Shown: positions 25,828 through 37,690 of the stretch, piece by piece
How positions within the stretch are numbered: the first letter of the stretch is position 1
Layout of the letters: the number at the start of each line of letters is the position of its first letter
From: Warburgia ugandensis
Lineage: Eukaryota > Streptophyta > Magnoliopsida > Canellales > Canellaceae
NCBI GenBank assembly: GCA_035236585.1
Contig: CP141134.1
Coordinates: 21,940,414-22,004,413 of the forward strand
Length of the DNA: 64,000 nucleotides
Reading direction: 5' to 3'
The notes under the pieces: generated by a model
Told to the model about the DNA's origin: nothing
Seen by the model: only the letters and a program-made list of their open reading frames with translations
Database searches by the model: none
Made by a program: the position numbers and the translations under genes

Positions 25828-26199
25828 ATATAAAGAAAGACAGGAGAAGATGTACACAACAAAAGGAATTTAGCAAGCATACATCTGTGCACAGGTATAC
25901 ATTGTATTTAAAGCTTTTGTATTGTGTAGTTAGTCATTTGAATTGTGATATTAGATATTTAATATAACCACTAGATGGGTCCTGTTTTTAGAAAAAAAAT
26001 TTCTATCTTCTAGAAAACTATATATATATATATGTATAGTGTGAGCATGAAGGTGACATCTGGGTTTTTGGAAAAATGAATTTCAAAGAAAAACCTTCCG
26101 CTGTTTTTTGTATTTTAAAATTTAGAGGCACGCCATCTTTTGAAATAATTGTGAAAATTTTTCATGAAAAACCCGGGGTGTCTCAGCAGGAATAGACTT

Positions 26200-26310
26200 T
26201 TAAAGTCGTTTAGTGCTAAGCTACTTCAAAAGTTATATTTTTTCAAAGTCGTTTAGCAGTAAATGACTTCTAAAGTCTTTTAGCAGTAAATGACTTCTAA
26301 AGTCTTTGAT
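26200..26310. repeat. Subterminal repeats of the CACTA element, left
   Basis: Four units of the type AAAGTC(G/T)TTT lie within 110 bp. The last two are in a direct repeat of about 28 bp (26253-26280 and 26281-26307, core TAGCAGTAAATGACTTC). CACTA elements carry such arrays next to their ends as binding sites for the element's own protein. Confidence 0.6.
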
Positions 26311-27019
26311 GATTTATAAATAGCTGTCAAAGTACATTTTTTCCTTTATCTTCTTCTTCTCATAGTTTTGGCATGAAGACTTCGTCTCTATGCCTTATGA
26401 TGCTCTCTTTTTCTCTTCTTACTTTCCATTTTTATATTTTGACAATTTGTGTCAAGGAAAAAATTGTAAGTAAACCACAACTTCTTTTAAATCACGCAAA
26501 TGCTTCTTTTCTTGTTACTAAATTTTCTGTTTTTTTATTTTGTAGATCATGTGGGTTTTTGCACTACATATCATGGGGTTAAAGAATCTATTTGATCATC
26601 CTAGTTTAGCCAAAATCGTACAATTTCAGTGAAAATGACAACTACTTCTCTCTCAAGCCTCACTATTGAAAAAGCGAGAACTATAAAATTTGTGGTTCTC
26701 ACCCAAAATTAGGGTTTGATGAAGAGTGGTGGTTATAACATCAACTTTTGGCCTATTTTGATGAAAAGGAGTGGTGTCAACTAAACACCAGGCCATATTT
26801 TGATGAAAAATAGTAAATTTGCTCTTTGATCTTGGCTGACGAGATTTAATAAAATGTAACATTGGATGTAATCAAATAATAATTTGATTTCCTTGGTGAT
26901 GTGTGTGTTTATATATATACATATGATTGTGTTGTAAAAACAGTTTCATTGTGTATTTATGTAAATTTGTAAGGTACAAAAGGTAAATAAAGATATATTT
27001 CATATGAAAAATTAAAAAT

Positions 27020-27130
27020 TATTAAAGTCATTTGTACAAAACAACTTTAAAAGTGTATACTCTTAAAGTCGTTTCCACAAAAATGACTTTAAAAATGATT
27101 ACATTTAAAGTCATTTTTTTTGAAAATGAC
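27020..27130. repeat. Subterminal-type repeats of the CACTA element, inner left
   Basis: Direct and inverted copies of TTAAAGTCRTTT alternate here with TGACTTTAAAA, just before the transposase region. They have the same motif as the left and right arrays of this element. Confidence 0.55.
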
Positions 27131-27594
27131 TTCAATTGTACTTCTATTTTAAGAATTATTTCATTGACTTTCAATGAGCCTTTTCACTCTGTGCTTATTA
27201 TCTATGCGCACAAACTAAACTAGACTTATGTTTCCCTACTCTAAACTAAATCCTACCTGTGTGAAGTGGAATTACATTCACAAATTTGGGGTCAATATTG
27301 ATTTTTCAATGTTGGTTAGTATCTCTATGTTTGTCTCATATGTAGTATTATGCATATTTGAAGAATTTTTACAAGTTTGTGGGTTAGAAATTGTTCTTTT
27401 GAAAGTTGATTTAGTTTGTGAATGTTTCTGTCATAATATGCTTTTTTTTTCATTGTTAATTGAAAATTTCCATGAAATGTAGTTATTTTGAATGCTTCTA
27501 ATTCATGTATATCTAGTGTTTGGTAAAATGCTTAACCTAGTCTTTTCATGTCTTACAATATCTCCACGCAAATTTTCTTTGATTTCTTATGATA

Positions 27595-28130
27595 ATGGAC
27601 AAATATGCATGGATGTCTATGACAAGGACATCGAAAGAATATGATGAGGGTATAGAAAATTTCATAGAGTTTGCACTTAAGGCAGGTGTTGATCATAATC
27701 GCATTTGTTGTCCATGCCCAAAATGTGGAAACTTGAAAAAAGTAATTATAGAAGTGTTGAGAGAAACTTGTGCTTTAATGGAATTAATGAAAGCTACCAC
27801 CCATGGATTTGGCATGGAAAACTCTCGCATAGGCCCTTGACAAGGCCTGGAATATATGATCAAGACACTATAGGAAGTGTTGGAGACAGTAGTATAGTTG
27901 TACCAATGCTTCGAGATGCACATGATGACTTCCAAGATGACCCTGAACAATTTCATGCTACATTGGAGGAAGCCAATCACCCATTGTACCCTAAGTGTAA
28001 AGATTATACCAAGCTGTTTGCAGTGGAAGAACTTTACAACATGAAATCAAGATTTGGTTTTTCAGATCAAGGTTTTACAAAAGTCTTGGAAGTAGTGGGT
28101 AAGATGCTATCGAAGATGGAAGTTAAATAA
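27595..28130 (+). pseudogene. CACTA transposase, N-terminal (transposase-associated) domain
   Basis: The chosen start (27595) gives MDKYAWM, matching the usual MDxxWM beginning of the transposase-associated domain of plant CACTA elements. The domain continues with EFIEFAL and the cysteine pair CPCPKCGN (about residues 35-50). Near 27745-27770 the match moves to another frame, where it runs through a NESYHPWIWHG-type block, then PLYPKCKDYTKL and the GFSDQGF block, to a stop at 28128-28130. There is therefore one frameshift in about 180 codons. In intact elements this domain lies ahead of the TNP2 core that follows here from 28262. It is a broken gene. Confidence 0.8.
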
Positions 28131-28261
28131 GATTTCAATGGAGATAGTTACAGGCACTCCTGCAAAGGTTCTATGGTACTTCCCCCCATTCCAAGGTTCA
28201 AAAGAATGATTTGTATAATAGAAATAGTGAAGAAATTAGTGTTGCATGCCAATGATTGAGT

Positions 28262-29727
28262 AGCTGATAGCTTTTCACGCCATCCAGTAGATAGCCCAGC
28301 ATGGAAACTCGTAGGCTTCATGTTACCTAATTTTGGTGAAGAACCTAAAAACCTACATCTAGAATTATTTGCAGATGGGATTAATCCTCATGGTTCTATG
28401 AGTAGCAGGTATAGTTGTTGGGTTGTTATATTAGTTTGTTACAACCTTCCACCATCCCTATGTATGAAGAGGAAGTTCACGATGCTAACTATGTTGATAT
28501 CGGGTCTAAAGCAGCTAGGGAATGACATTGACATGTACTTGTCTCCCTTGATAGATGATCTTGAGACATTATGGGACGTAGGCATTGAAGCATATGATGC
28601 ATACAGGAAAGAGTCATTCACCCAAAAGGCTATATTGCCTAGATGCACTATGATGGGATGCAATGCTTATCCTATCTGTAGACATGTGCTGTACAACTTA
28701 AACATGGTAGGAAAATGGCTTTCCTTGGGCACAGAAGATGGTTACGTAGAGACCATCCATATCATTTTAAGAAGGGAGAATTTAACAAGAGTGTAGAGAA
28801 AAGGACACCTCCAAGATGTTGACAAAACGTCAAGTATTGGAGCAGGTTGAAAATATTAATGTCATTTGGGGAAAGAATATGAAGAAATCAAGAAAACGTG
28901 TAGGTGAAAGTAATTGTAGAAGTTGTTGGAAGAAGAAATCAATATTTTTTCATATGCCATACTAGAAATTGCTGCATATGTGCCATGTGCTTGATGTCAT
29001 GCACATTAAAAAGAATGTGTGTGAAAGCTTGACTGGTACCTTGCTTAATATCCTAGGAAAAACAAAGGATGGACTTCAAGATTGAATTGATCTTATGAAC
29101 ATGGGTTTGAAGAGGAGGTTGCACCCTGAGGATAGGGGCAGTCGAGGACCATACCTGCTTAAGGCAAATTATACTCTCAATAGAGAGGAGAGAAAAATAA
29201 TGTGTAAAACCTTGTTTGAGCTCAAAGTCCCAAACATTAGTCTTCAAACTTTAAAATTGTTATTTCCATGGAAGAGCTAAAATTGTTGGGGATGAAGTCT
29301 CATGATTGCCATGCATTGATGCAACAATTGCTGCTAGTAGTAATATGTTCTGTGTTACAAGACTATTAGGGAAGCTATTACAAAATTCTACTACTTCTTT
29401 AATGCTTCATGTAAGAAGGTGGTTGATGTTTCAAAATTACAAGAAATTCAAGGTCATCTAATGACAACTTTATGTGAGCTTGAGACAATCTTCTCACCAT
29501 CCTTCTTTGACATCATGGTACACTTAACAGTGCACTTGATTGATGAGGTCAAACTTTGTGGGCCAGTTTACTTGCGATGGATGTATCTGTTTGAGAGGTA
29601 CATGAAAATTTTAAAAGGCTATGTACATAATCACAACCGACCAAAGGGGTGTATAGCCAAACACTGCAATCATTTGCATTTGATGATCCTAAGGTTGGCC
29701 AACCACTATCGAGTGGTCATGTATTGA
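28262..29727 (+). pseudogene. CACTA TNP2-like transposase core
   Basis: Successive blocks match the TNP2 transposase family: RHPVDSPAWK at 28280-28310, FADGINPHG, a VILVCYNLPP block, and GNDIDMYLSPLIDDL with LWDVGIEAYDA to about 28610. The match then changes frame near 28700 to a GHRRW and FNKSVEKRTPPR block. Next comes LDVMHIKKNVCES near 28990-29030, the best-known conserved motif of the family, then a Gly-Lys-Thr-Lys-Asp-Gly block. From 29419 the DUF4218-type region reads MVDVSKLQEIQ, FFDIMVHLTVHL, RWMYLFERYMK. Several stops and frameshifts separate these blocks. The family uses a DDE-type catalytic core to cut at CACTA ends; this copy is not functional. Confidence 0.85.
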
Positions 29728-30066
29728 CCATTTACTATAATGAATGAGATCAGGCACATCTCTATGTGTTGCGAAATGTTGATGAAGTCCAACCTTATAT
29801 TGAGTAAGTTGATCATGCATGCATGCACTTAGGTAAACTTTAATTGTTGATGGTCAATTACATTTTTCATGATTACTCTATTCATGTGTGTGTATGTGTG
29901 GGCAATGAACACATGAATGTTCTCAAGTCAAAGAATCCAAGTTACACAAAGAAACAGAAGTTGCTACAATTTGAGCATTGTTGCACTTTCAATAATTGGT
30001 TGAGTAAGAAGGTAAAATGAAAGAAATCTCACCTAAGTTAAAAAACTACATTCTGTATATATATAA

Positions 30067-30068
<2 letters not shown>

Positions 30069-30099
<31 letters not shown>

Positions 30100-30152
30100 T
30101 GTATGTATGTATGTATGTATGTATGTATGTATGTATGTATGTATGTATGTAT
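30069..30152. repeat. (GTAT)n microsatellite
   Basis: About 20 uninterrupted tetramers between transposase segments of the CACTA element. The 60-codon Tyr/Met/Cys/Val-rich open frame over it (30017-30199) is an artefact of the repeat. Confidence 0.95.
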
Positions 30153-30369
30153 CTTACTTAAGCCTATTTAATATACATAGATTCAAGATCAACGAGTAGC
30201 AAGCAATGGTATATCAGAAACCTTGGGCTAGATGGCGATGGAACCATGACTAGAAGTAATAAAATATGCCAGATATGCCATCAATGGTTATCACTTTTAC
30301 ATGAAAGACCATGATAACTCAAGAGTGCAATAGAATAGTGGAGTTAGCTTGTTGCCAATGCTACATTCT

Positions 30370-30665
30370 TTTCAAGTTCAAAGGATAACAGGCCAATAGT
30401 GGCGGATGATATTTATTACAAGGTTATAAAAGAGATTTGGGCCCTTAATTATACTTTCAGAATTGTGGTTGTATTTAAGTGAGATTGGGTGGAACACAAT
30501 AGCATCAAAATTGATGCCCTTGGACTAACATTGGTTGACCTCAATAGGATTGGCTATAAAAAAGATCAATTTATTTTGGCATCTTAAGTAAAACAAGTAT
30601 TTTACGAACAAGATGAATGTGATAAGAGATGGTCAATAGTTTTATCACCTTATCCGAGGGATTTT
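30370..30665 (+). pseudogene. CACTA transposase C-terminal (DUF4216-like) segment
   Basis: One frame from about 30370 reads through blocks typical of the region that ends plant CACTA transposases: DDIYYKVIKEIWAL, then DWVEHNSIKID, GLTLVDLNRIGYKKDQFILAS, VKQVFYEQDECDKRWSIVLS. Two in-frame stops interrupt it: TGA at 30480-30482, where the family normally has Cys before Asp-Trp-Val, and TAA at 30585-30587, where Gln is usual. It is in the same order and orientation as the upstream blocks. About 640 bp including the GTAT run separate it from the preceding segment, probably an intron. Confidence 0.8.
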
Positions 30666-31330
30666 TATGAGGAAGATGATTTAAAAATTGCTAAAATCAA
30701 TTACCATTTTATTACCAAAACAATCCCATCAATCGAAGTACTACTTGGTGAGAATGAGGATTATGTTCTTGACAATGGTGAGGAAGGTGCTTGGGTTTGA
30801 AAATAATATATATTTTGGGGTATATGGAATATGTATATTAGTTAGTTGTAATATATATATATATATATATAATTTCATGTTTATAATTTTTAGCTTTGCT
30901 TTTGTCATGAGCTATATGGATGAATATTAACAATGAGCTATATGTGTGTGTGTCTGCATATAAAGAATGCATGAATCAATGTTCACTATCATAAAAAGGC
31001 CATTTTATTGGGTATTACTTGTTAGATATTGTGAAGTACTAACATAAAAGGTGTATATATTTTGAATTAAAATATTATAAAAAATGTATAAAAATATTGT
31101 ATACTTTTAATCATTTTCTTAAAGCAACTTTAAAAATATAACACACATCATAATTACTTATTCATATTTTTTTGTTTAATTTTATTTTATTACTATAGTT
31201 TTTGTACTTCTTTGGTTATCACTTATTTTTATTTCTTTAGGAGTCTTTCTACAATACTATGTGATGCAAGTAAACTTTGGAAGCTTAGTGTCAATCAAAT
31301 ATGCACATATATATTCATTTAAAATTAAGT

Positions 31331-31412
31331 ATATACAACCCTAACCATAACTCTGTGCCCTAAACCTTAACCCTGAACTCAAACCCTAATCATTAGCTTG
31401 AACCCTAATTCC
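31331..31412. repeat. Degenerate telomere-like CCCTAA stretch
   Basis: Several AACCCTAA-like units, spaced irregularly, lie within 80 bp, and a shorter version lies at 32028-32065 in the next tandem unit. They resemble the plant telomere repeat (TTTAGGG) but are imperfect and inside the CACTA element. Confidence 0.45.
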
Positions 31413-31445
31413 ATATTTATAATTTTAATTAGCTCTTTTATCATG

Positions 31446-31448
31446 AGC

Positions 31449-31479
<31 letters not shown>

Positions 31480-31480
31480 A
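31446..31480. repeat. (GT)n microsatellite
   Basis: A GT run after an AT run in the first unit of the CACTA tandem block. It is replaced by an (AT)n run (32104-32128) in the second unit. Confidence 0.9.
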
Positions 31481-31638
31481 TTGATAGCTAGCTATATATA
31501 TGTGCATACAAAGAATATATACATGAACCTATGTTGACTTCAAAAGTGTACACTTTTAAAGTATGTACATCAAATAACAATTTACAAAGTTTAACTTATG
31601 TGAATTTAGTGTTAAGAAAAATTTAATATAAGAACCAT

Positions 31639-31777
<139 letters not shown>

Positions 31778-32689
31778 CATATAGCTCATGAAATGGACAG
31801 GGAAATTTAAGGTAACATACCCACATTCCCACCTCATAATTAATTTACCATCTTATTTTGCTTAATGTTCTTTTATTACTACAGTTTTTATACTTCTTTG
31901 GTTATCATATATTTTTATTTCTTTAGGAGTCTTTCTATAATATTTCTTGACGTAAGTAAACTTTAGATGCTTAGTGTCAATCAAATATGTACATATATAT
32001 ATATATACACATTTAAAATTAAGTATATAGAATCCTAACCTAACCTTGTGCCCTGAACCCTAATTCCATATTTATAATTTTAATTAGCTCTTTCATCATT
32101 AGCTATATATATATATATATATATATATGGATTGATAGCTAGTTATATGTGTGGACAAAGAATATATGCATGAACTTATGTTGACTTCAAAAGTGTACAC
32201 TTTTAAAGTATGCAGTACATCAAATAAAAATTTACAAAATTTTAACTTATGTGAATTTAGTGTCAAGAAAAATTTAATATAAGAACCACACACACTCTCT
32301 CTCACACACATGCATATAGCTCATGAAATGGATAGGGAAATTTAAGCTAACACACCCACGTTCCCACCTCATAATTAATTTACCATCTTGTTTTGCTTAA
32401 TGTTCTTTCATTAGTATAGGTTTTATAATTCTTTGGTTGTCACATATTTTTAGTTCTTAATTTTGGTTATCACCATATTTTGTGGCGCATGTAAATTTTG
32501 GAAGCTTATAGTGTCAATTAAATATATATATTTTTCATTTAAAATTAAATAATTGTTATATATTTTGAATAAAATTTTATAAATAAGTGTATACTTTTAT
32601 AGTTGTTTTTCTCTAAACGACTTCTTTAGTTACCCTTATTTAAACCACAAAATAAACTTCCCAGGCTAAAGAAAAAATGAGGGAGAAGA

Positions 32690-33355
32690 AAGAAGAGAAG
32701 AAGAAGAACAAGGAAAGAGAGGAGAAGAGGGAGAATTTTGGTGGCTAGAGGAGAAAAGGGTGGTACGTAGGTGGTTGGGGGGGGACTGGGTTTCGGCAAG
32801 GAGGTAGTTGGGAAACTGGGTTTCTGAGGAGGAGCGGGGGTGGGAGGTGAGGGCGGGGTACAAGAGAAGGGGGAGGTGAGGGGCAGGGTGGTGGTTTGAG
32901 TGGGGTATCGGAGAGGGGGAGGTGTAGGGGGTGGGGGTGGGAGGTTGGGTGGGGTGGGGTGGGGGTTCAAGTGGGGTATTGGAGAGGGGAGAGGTGGGGC
33001 TAGGGAGGGCGTTTCGATGGGGACCGAGAGAGGGGGGAGATGGGGGGTAGGGAGGGCATTCGGTGGGGACTAGAGAGGGGGGGCAGGGAGGGGTTTTGGG
33101 TGGGGTATTGGAGGGGGGGTAGAGGTGGGGTGTCGGTTGGGGATTGGAGGGGAGTGGGGAGGGGGTTCGGTGGGGATCAGAGAGCGGGGAGGTGGGGGCG
33201 GGGGAGGGGTTTTAGGTGGGGACTAGAGAGGTGGGAGGTAGGGGGTAGGGAGGCGGTTCAGGTGGGGTACTGGAGAGGGGGGAGGGAGGGCTGGGGAGGG
33301 GGGAGAGGTGTGGCTAAGGTGATGGGGGGATCCGAGTAGTGGGTTGGGGGGTACC
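32690..33355. repeat. Strongly G-rich degenerate tandem array
   Basis: The plus strand is almost only G with A and T interruptions and holds dozens of runs of three or more G. From about 32870 a loose unit of roughly 55-65 bp, with a GGTGGGGTATTGGAGAGG-like core, repeats about eight times with variation. Such a strand could form G-quadruplexes. Open frames across it (32626-32970 minus, proline-rich; 33040-33339 plus, glycine/arginine-rich) look like artefacts of the composition. Confidence 0.75.
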
Positions 33356-33413
33356 TCCATTTATTGTTGTCAATTGATTTATTCTTAATTACCAATTTTC
33401 ATGGGTTTCTATA

Positions 33414-33496
33414 GAGAATTAAGTGATTTGTGTGCAAATCCTAGCCTTGAAGGTATTCTTTCAGACGAATCAAAGCAGACAAGTGCGATCTTACAG
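33414..33496 (+). other. Exon-like segment, unidentified
   Basis: A short stretch preceded by a pyrimidine-rich tract ending TTTCTATAG and followed by CAG/GTGTGC, so both borders look like splice sites. Between them one frame is open and reads as ordinary protein (ELSDLCANPSLEGILSDES). I do not recognise the parent gene. It may be a host exon carried by the adjacent CACTA element, or chance. Confidence 0.3.
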
Positions 33497-33649
33497 GTGT
33501 GCTTGATTGCTTCCTCTTTTCTTTTGTTAACATTTCTAGTAATAACATCTAGTAACTCTAATGCATGTTTCTATTTTCATTTTATTTGCTTTCCTAGTTA
33601 AATCAAGACCAATCTCTTTTAGGCTAGGTGGTGTAGCTTTAAAATTACT

Positions 33650-34450
<801 letters not shown>

Positions 34451-34851
34451 AATAAAAGTTTTCTTACATGGGATCTAACCAAAATAGTAACTAAACTATC
34501 AAAAATGCTAAATTGGTTCTTATGAATAAAGTAAATAAAGTGTATGGACTACTCAAAATTATGTAGACTCATGAAAGGTAAAATTCCAAAAGTAAGAGAC
34601 TCATGAAACTTAAATAAAAAAGGCATGAAATGACATGCGGCATGTGATCCAAGACATGAAACATGATCACAAAATTAAAATTTTAATGAACTCCAAGCAT
34701 GCAAATAACCAAGAGAAACTTACATGAATCATAAACTTTATTGGATGGAATTTGGTACATGAATTGTGCACACGTACATATATAGATGAACATCTAGCAT
34801 AAGTTAAGCTTATCATTATTTGTGAATAACTACACCCCTAAGAGATGTGAT
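34451..34851. other. AT-rich spacer, nothing recognised
   Basis: I see no coding similarity, no array and no LTR end. It may be decayed Copia sequence. Confidence 0.4.
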
Positions 34852-35244
34852 GTGATGACCTGGGTTTTCCCATGCATTTTTAAATGCAATATCTAATTCC
34901 TAAGGCGGGATGCATCCCTATTTGAAAACCATTTTATAAAAACCATGCAATGCAACGAAAAATATTTTCATTTAAACTCATTTTGAAAACCCTGAGTGTC
35001 ATTTGCTTTCACAACAATCAAAGTAGTTTTTTGAAAAATATTGTAATCATAAATGTCTTCCCAGGTCTATCCAGTCACAGCTCACATCCCAACTGTAAAT
35101 AAATACAAATACATGTCCAAAGGGTAGAGTGTTTACTTACATATATAATTGTCTCCTTTTGATTTTTCTTGCTCGTAGCACTAACATTTCCTAAGGCGTC
35201 TTCTACTCGTGAGTGGAGCTGTCCAGAAAAATGATATATTTGGG

Positions 35245-35263
35245 TGAGTATACACTATACTCA
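35245..35263. other. LTR stem-loop (diverged sequence)
   Basis: TGAGTATA and TATACTCA form a perfect 8-bp stem with a 3-base loop, about 390 bp from the LTR end. The bases differ from the GAGATATTG stems in the other LTRs, but position and pairing are kept. Confidence 0.55.
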
Positions 35264-36399
35264 ATAAGAGTCTATCACTACTAGTTTTACAATGCATGCT
35301 ATGTTTTAAAACATATGTTCTTTAAAACATGTGCATGTTTGATCACTCATGTTCAATATTGGTAAAAAAACCATTGGCGAATTAAAATACTGACAACTTA
35401 AAGAATCGCATAATCCAAGTCAAAAGTACATATATATCATAAACATAATGATATGCAAAAGATGGTCAGCTGAATCTAACTCATGGATATATGGTATGGT
35501 CGACCATCCTCATGTCATGCCATATGCAATGCAAGTAAATCCTCAAAAACATAAGGAACACTATGCCCACGACCTCCTCACCGTGTGGTCCCCAGGTACC
35601 TGGGGACACGCGGTCATAGCCTCCACGGGGCATATGACACTTCGACCCAGTGCAGTGACACCAGTGGTAGCCCCCTGTACCACATGCAGTCGAAGTAGGA
35701 CATGCCTTTTTGGCGTGGTCCCCTTTCCATCTAATAGTGGTAGAGGCTGGGAGGCCACCCCAGACCTCTTGGCATAGCGCCCACGAGCTTACAAGCCCAA
35801 ATCATATACGATCAAACAAGCAAAAACCTCTTTTTCAAAACCTGTTCTCTTTGGGTCCCTCACAACTGCCTGACCCTCACAACTACTTACCCAGCGTCTT
35901 TTGGGCACTCCAGCGTCTTTTGGTAACCCTCAAGGACATGTAATTTTTCAAGACTCAATAATCACAAATCATGCAATATATGCAATCGTTTGATAAACAT
36001 ATCTATGCATAATGTATTTGTCGTATGCATGCTGAATTCATTTATAAAATTAAGTCATGCTAAACAAGTCATATAACTTATACTTAAAACATGCATTCTC
36101 AAAACAATCATGGGCTCTTTTTAAAAGTCTAGTAGCGATAGAGCACCTACCTCGAAGTTTTCTGAAGTCGTGTCCTTCATTACTCAACCTGACCCTGGTC
36201 TCATTTATAAAATCCTGGATATGAATGGATAAGGAGTCCTTATCAATTTTGATCTATTTAGAAATTAGATCGCTAGATCTGCCTTTTAGGGTCCATGGGT
36301 CCTTGCCTAATTCAGTGTCAGGCTAGATCCTATGATATTGATTTACTATTCAATGGTTAGACTTTATAAATTGTCCTATGATCCTAATTTTATAGTCTT

Positions 36400-36730
36400 A
36401 TTAGGTCTGCGCATCATGGTTTCCAAGACGTGTGTGCGCCCTAGTTGAACCAGGACCCATGCCTGCACGTCGTGCATGCCCAAAGGCCGCGCCAGGGACC
36501 ACATTTGCACGTGCACATGCATGCCCAAGCGACACGCTATGACGCGCGTCCTGGATGGCGTCGTGTAGATGTGTCTTTGGCGTAGGTGCTGTGCATCTCA
36601 GCTCCCAGGCGCTCGTGTGTCCCGGTCGAAATGGGGACTGTGCCCGCACGTGGCGCGCGTGCACCAGTCGCACCAGAGGTCGCGTCACTCATGTGCGTCA
36701 CGGGGTGCGTCCCCGTGACAATTGGTTTTG
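36400..36730 (-). other. GC-rich leader segment of the LTR
   Basis: A GC-rich, CpG-containing island with many GCATGC- and GTGCGC-like words inside an AT-rich LTR, downstream of the TATA-like box on the minus strand. No recognisable protein is encoded. Confidence 0.5.
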
Positions 36731-37139
36731 ACGGGTTCCGGAGGGAACCCGTCTTCTCCTATTTCCACAGCACTTCCCCAGCCAGAAAATACCCAGATCC
36801 GGCGTGGATCTGGGCAGGGAAGAAGGACAACTACATAGGAAGGGGTGGGGGGCTTACCTGGGAGGTTTGGAGCAATGTCCATCGCTGGTGGGTGTGCCCT
36901 TTCCCGTTCTAAAATTCCATGTCACCGAAAACCACGAAGAAGGGGGAAACCGCAACTTCCGATGTGGCTAGAGGAAGAAGAGGGGAGGTGAAGAGATGGG
37001 AGTGGTCGGCTTGTAGGGATGACTCGGGCCTGGCCGGAATGTGCAGGGAAAACCATTGTGGGGATTTTCCAATTTTTGCCGGAAACCCCAACCTCAAATA
37101 GCCAGAAAAATCTCGATTCGAAGAGGAGGGAATAGGGGC

Positions 37140-37147
37140 TTTTTATA
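37140..37147 (-). promoter_or_regulatory. LTR TATA-like box
   Basis: TATAAAAA on the minus strand, about 390 bp inside the 5' end of the LTR. The related plus-strand LTR has TATAAATA at a matching depth (62402-62409). Confidence 0.5.
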
Positions 37148-37541
37148 GCCTTACTATGGTGGTGCTGCTAATGGAGGTGCTGCCATTGGCGGTGGTGGAA
37201 ACCTCTGGAAATTGAGGTTTCTGGAGAAATCGGCAGGAAGAAGATAGGGGGTGCCGTTATCAAAACGGCCCTCTGTATTTTCATTCTTTTTCATTTTTAA
37301 GTGTAATTTATAGAATTGCCCCTAATCTTTAAACGATCGTAACTTCTTCATACGAACTTCGTTTTTGGCATTCTTTAAGGCGTTGGATTCCATTTTTCGA
37401 GTAGAATCTAATGGTACCAAGTTTTCTTACAAATTCCTTCGTTTAATATTTTAAATAAAGTAAAACATTTAACACGGTTCATTTCCTATAGGATGTCCAA
37501 TTCATTTTTGTTAAATAGCGTAAATTGCTCGGGGCATTACA

Positions 37542-37575
37542 TTATTACCCCCTTAAAAGAATTTTGTCCTCGAAA
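37542..37575 (-). other. Polypurine tract of the outer minus-strand element
   Basis: On the minus strand: TTTCGAGGACAAAATTC, then a purine-rich AAGGGGGTAATAA ending at the LTR. This is the standard chromovirus end motif. Only about 115 bp of further interior (to 37690) remain before the next LTR begins. Confidence 0.75.
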
Positions 37576-37690
37576 TTCGACAAATCCTTACCTTCAAGTC
37601 AGCTGTCTTCTTGATAAGACATATTCTTCCTAAAGACTCCTTTAAAACTTGAACTACAAAAATTCCTATGCTTTATTCCCACACCTCTAT

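Larger units (their letters stand above)
18347..26185 (+). mobile_element. 3' LTR carrying a host gene fragment, interrupted
   Basis: Starts TGTAATAACCCC at 18347, right after the polypurine tract, and ends at the GGGGTGTCTCA near 26185. Without the nested 4.5-kb solo LTR (19443-23973) and one copy of its target site it is about 3.3 kb. The right part, 24375-26185, matches the reverse complement of 59766-61745, another copy of this family. Order on the plus strand: GC-rich and CT-rich leader, ABC-transporter fragment, a donor-like GGTAGGTG at 24439-24446, then a stem-loop at 25793-25827. The second copy does not show the transporter segment before its own interruption. Confidence 0.65.
34852..37541 (-). 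mobile_element. 3' LTR of a minus-strand Ty3/Gypsy element, 2.7 kb
   Basis: Starts TGTGATGACCTGGG and ends GGGGCATTACA. A polypurine tract lies just beyond its right end and no matching target duplication flanks it, so it is the 3' LTR of a minus-strand element whose interior once continued to the right. Its part 35580-36180 matches the reverse complement of 63320-64000 closely. Minus-strand parts: TATA-like box 37140-37147, GC-rich leader 36400-36730, donor-like site 36144-36151, stem-loop 35245-35263. Open frames in the GC-rich part (36401-36912) resemble no protein. Confidence 0.75.

Noticed and set aside
26186-26200. Left terminal inverted repeat of the CACTA element
   Set aside because: No CACTA end is present where the LTR stops; a TAGTG word near 26211 and another near 33333 are not in a convincing terminal context.
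30069-30152. Regular short repeat as a possible CRISPR-like array
   Set aside because: It is a simple tetranucleotide microsatellite with no spacers, in a plant genome.
32626-32970. Proline-rich frame on the minus strand and Gly/Arg-rich frame at 33040-33339
   Set aside because: Composition follows directly from the G-rich array; no domain is visible.
36401-36912. Overlapping open frames of 95-108 codons on both strands
   Set aside because: Same situation: the GC-rich leader of an LTR, no similarity to known proteins.
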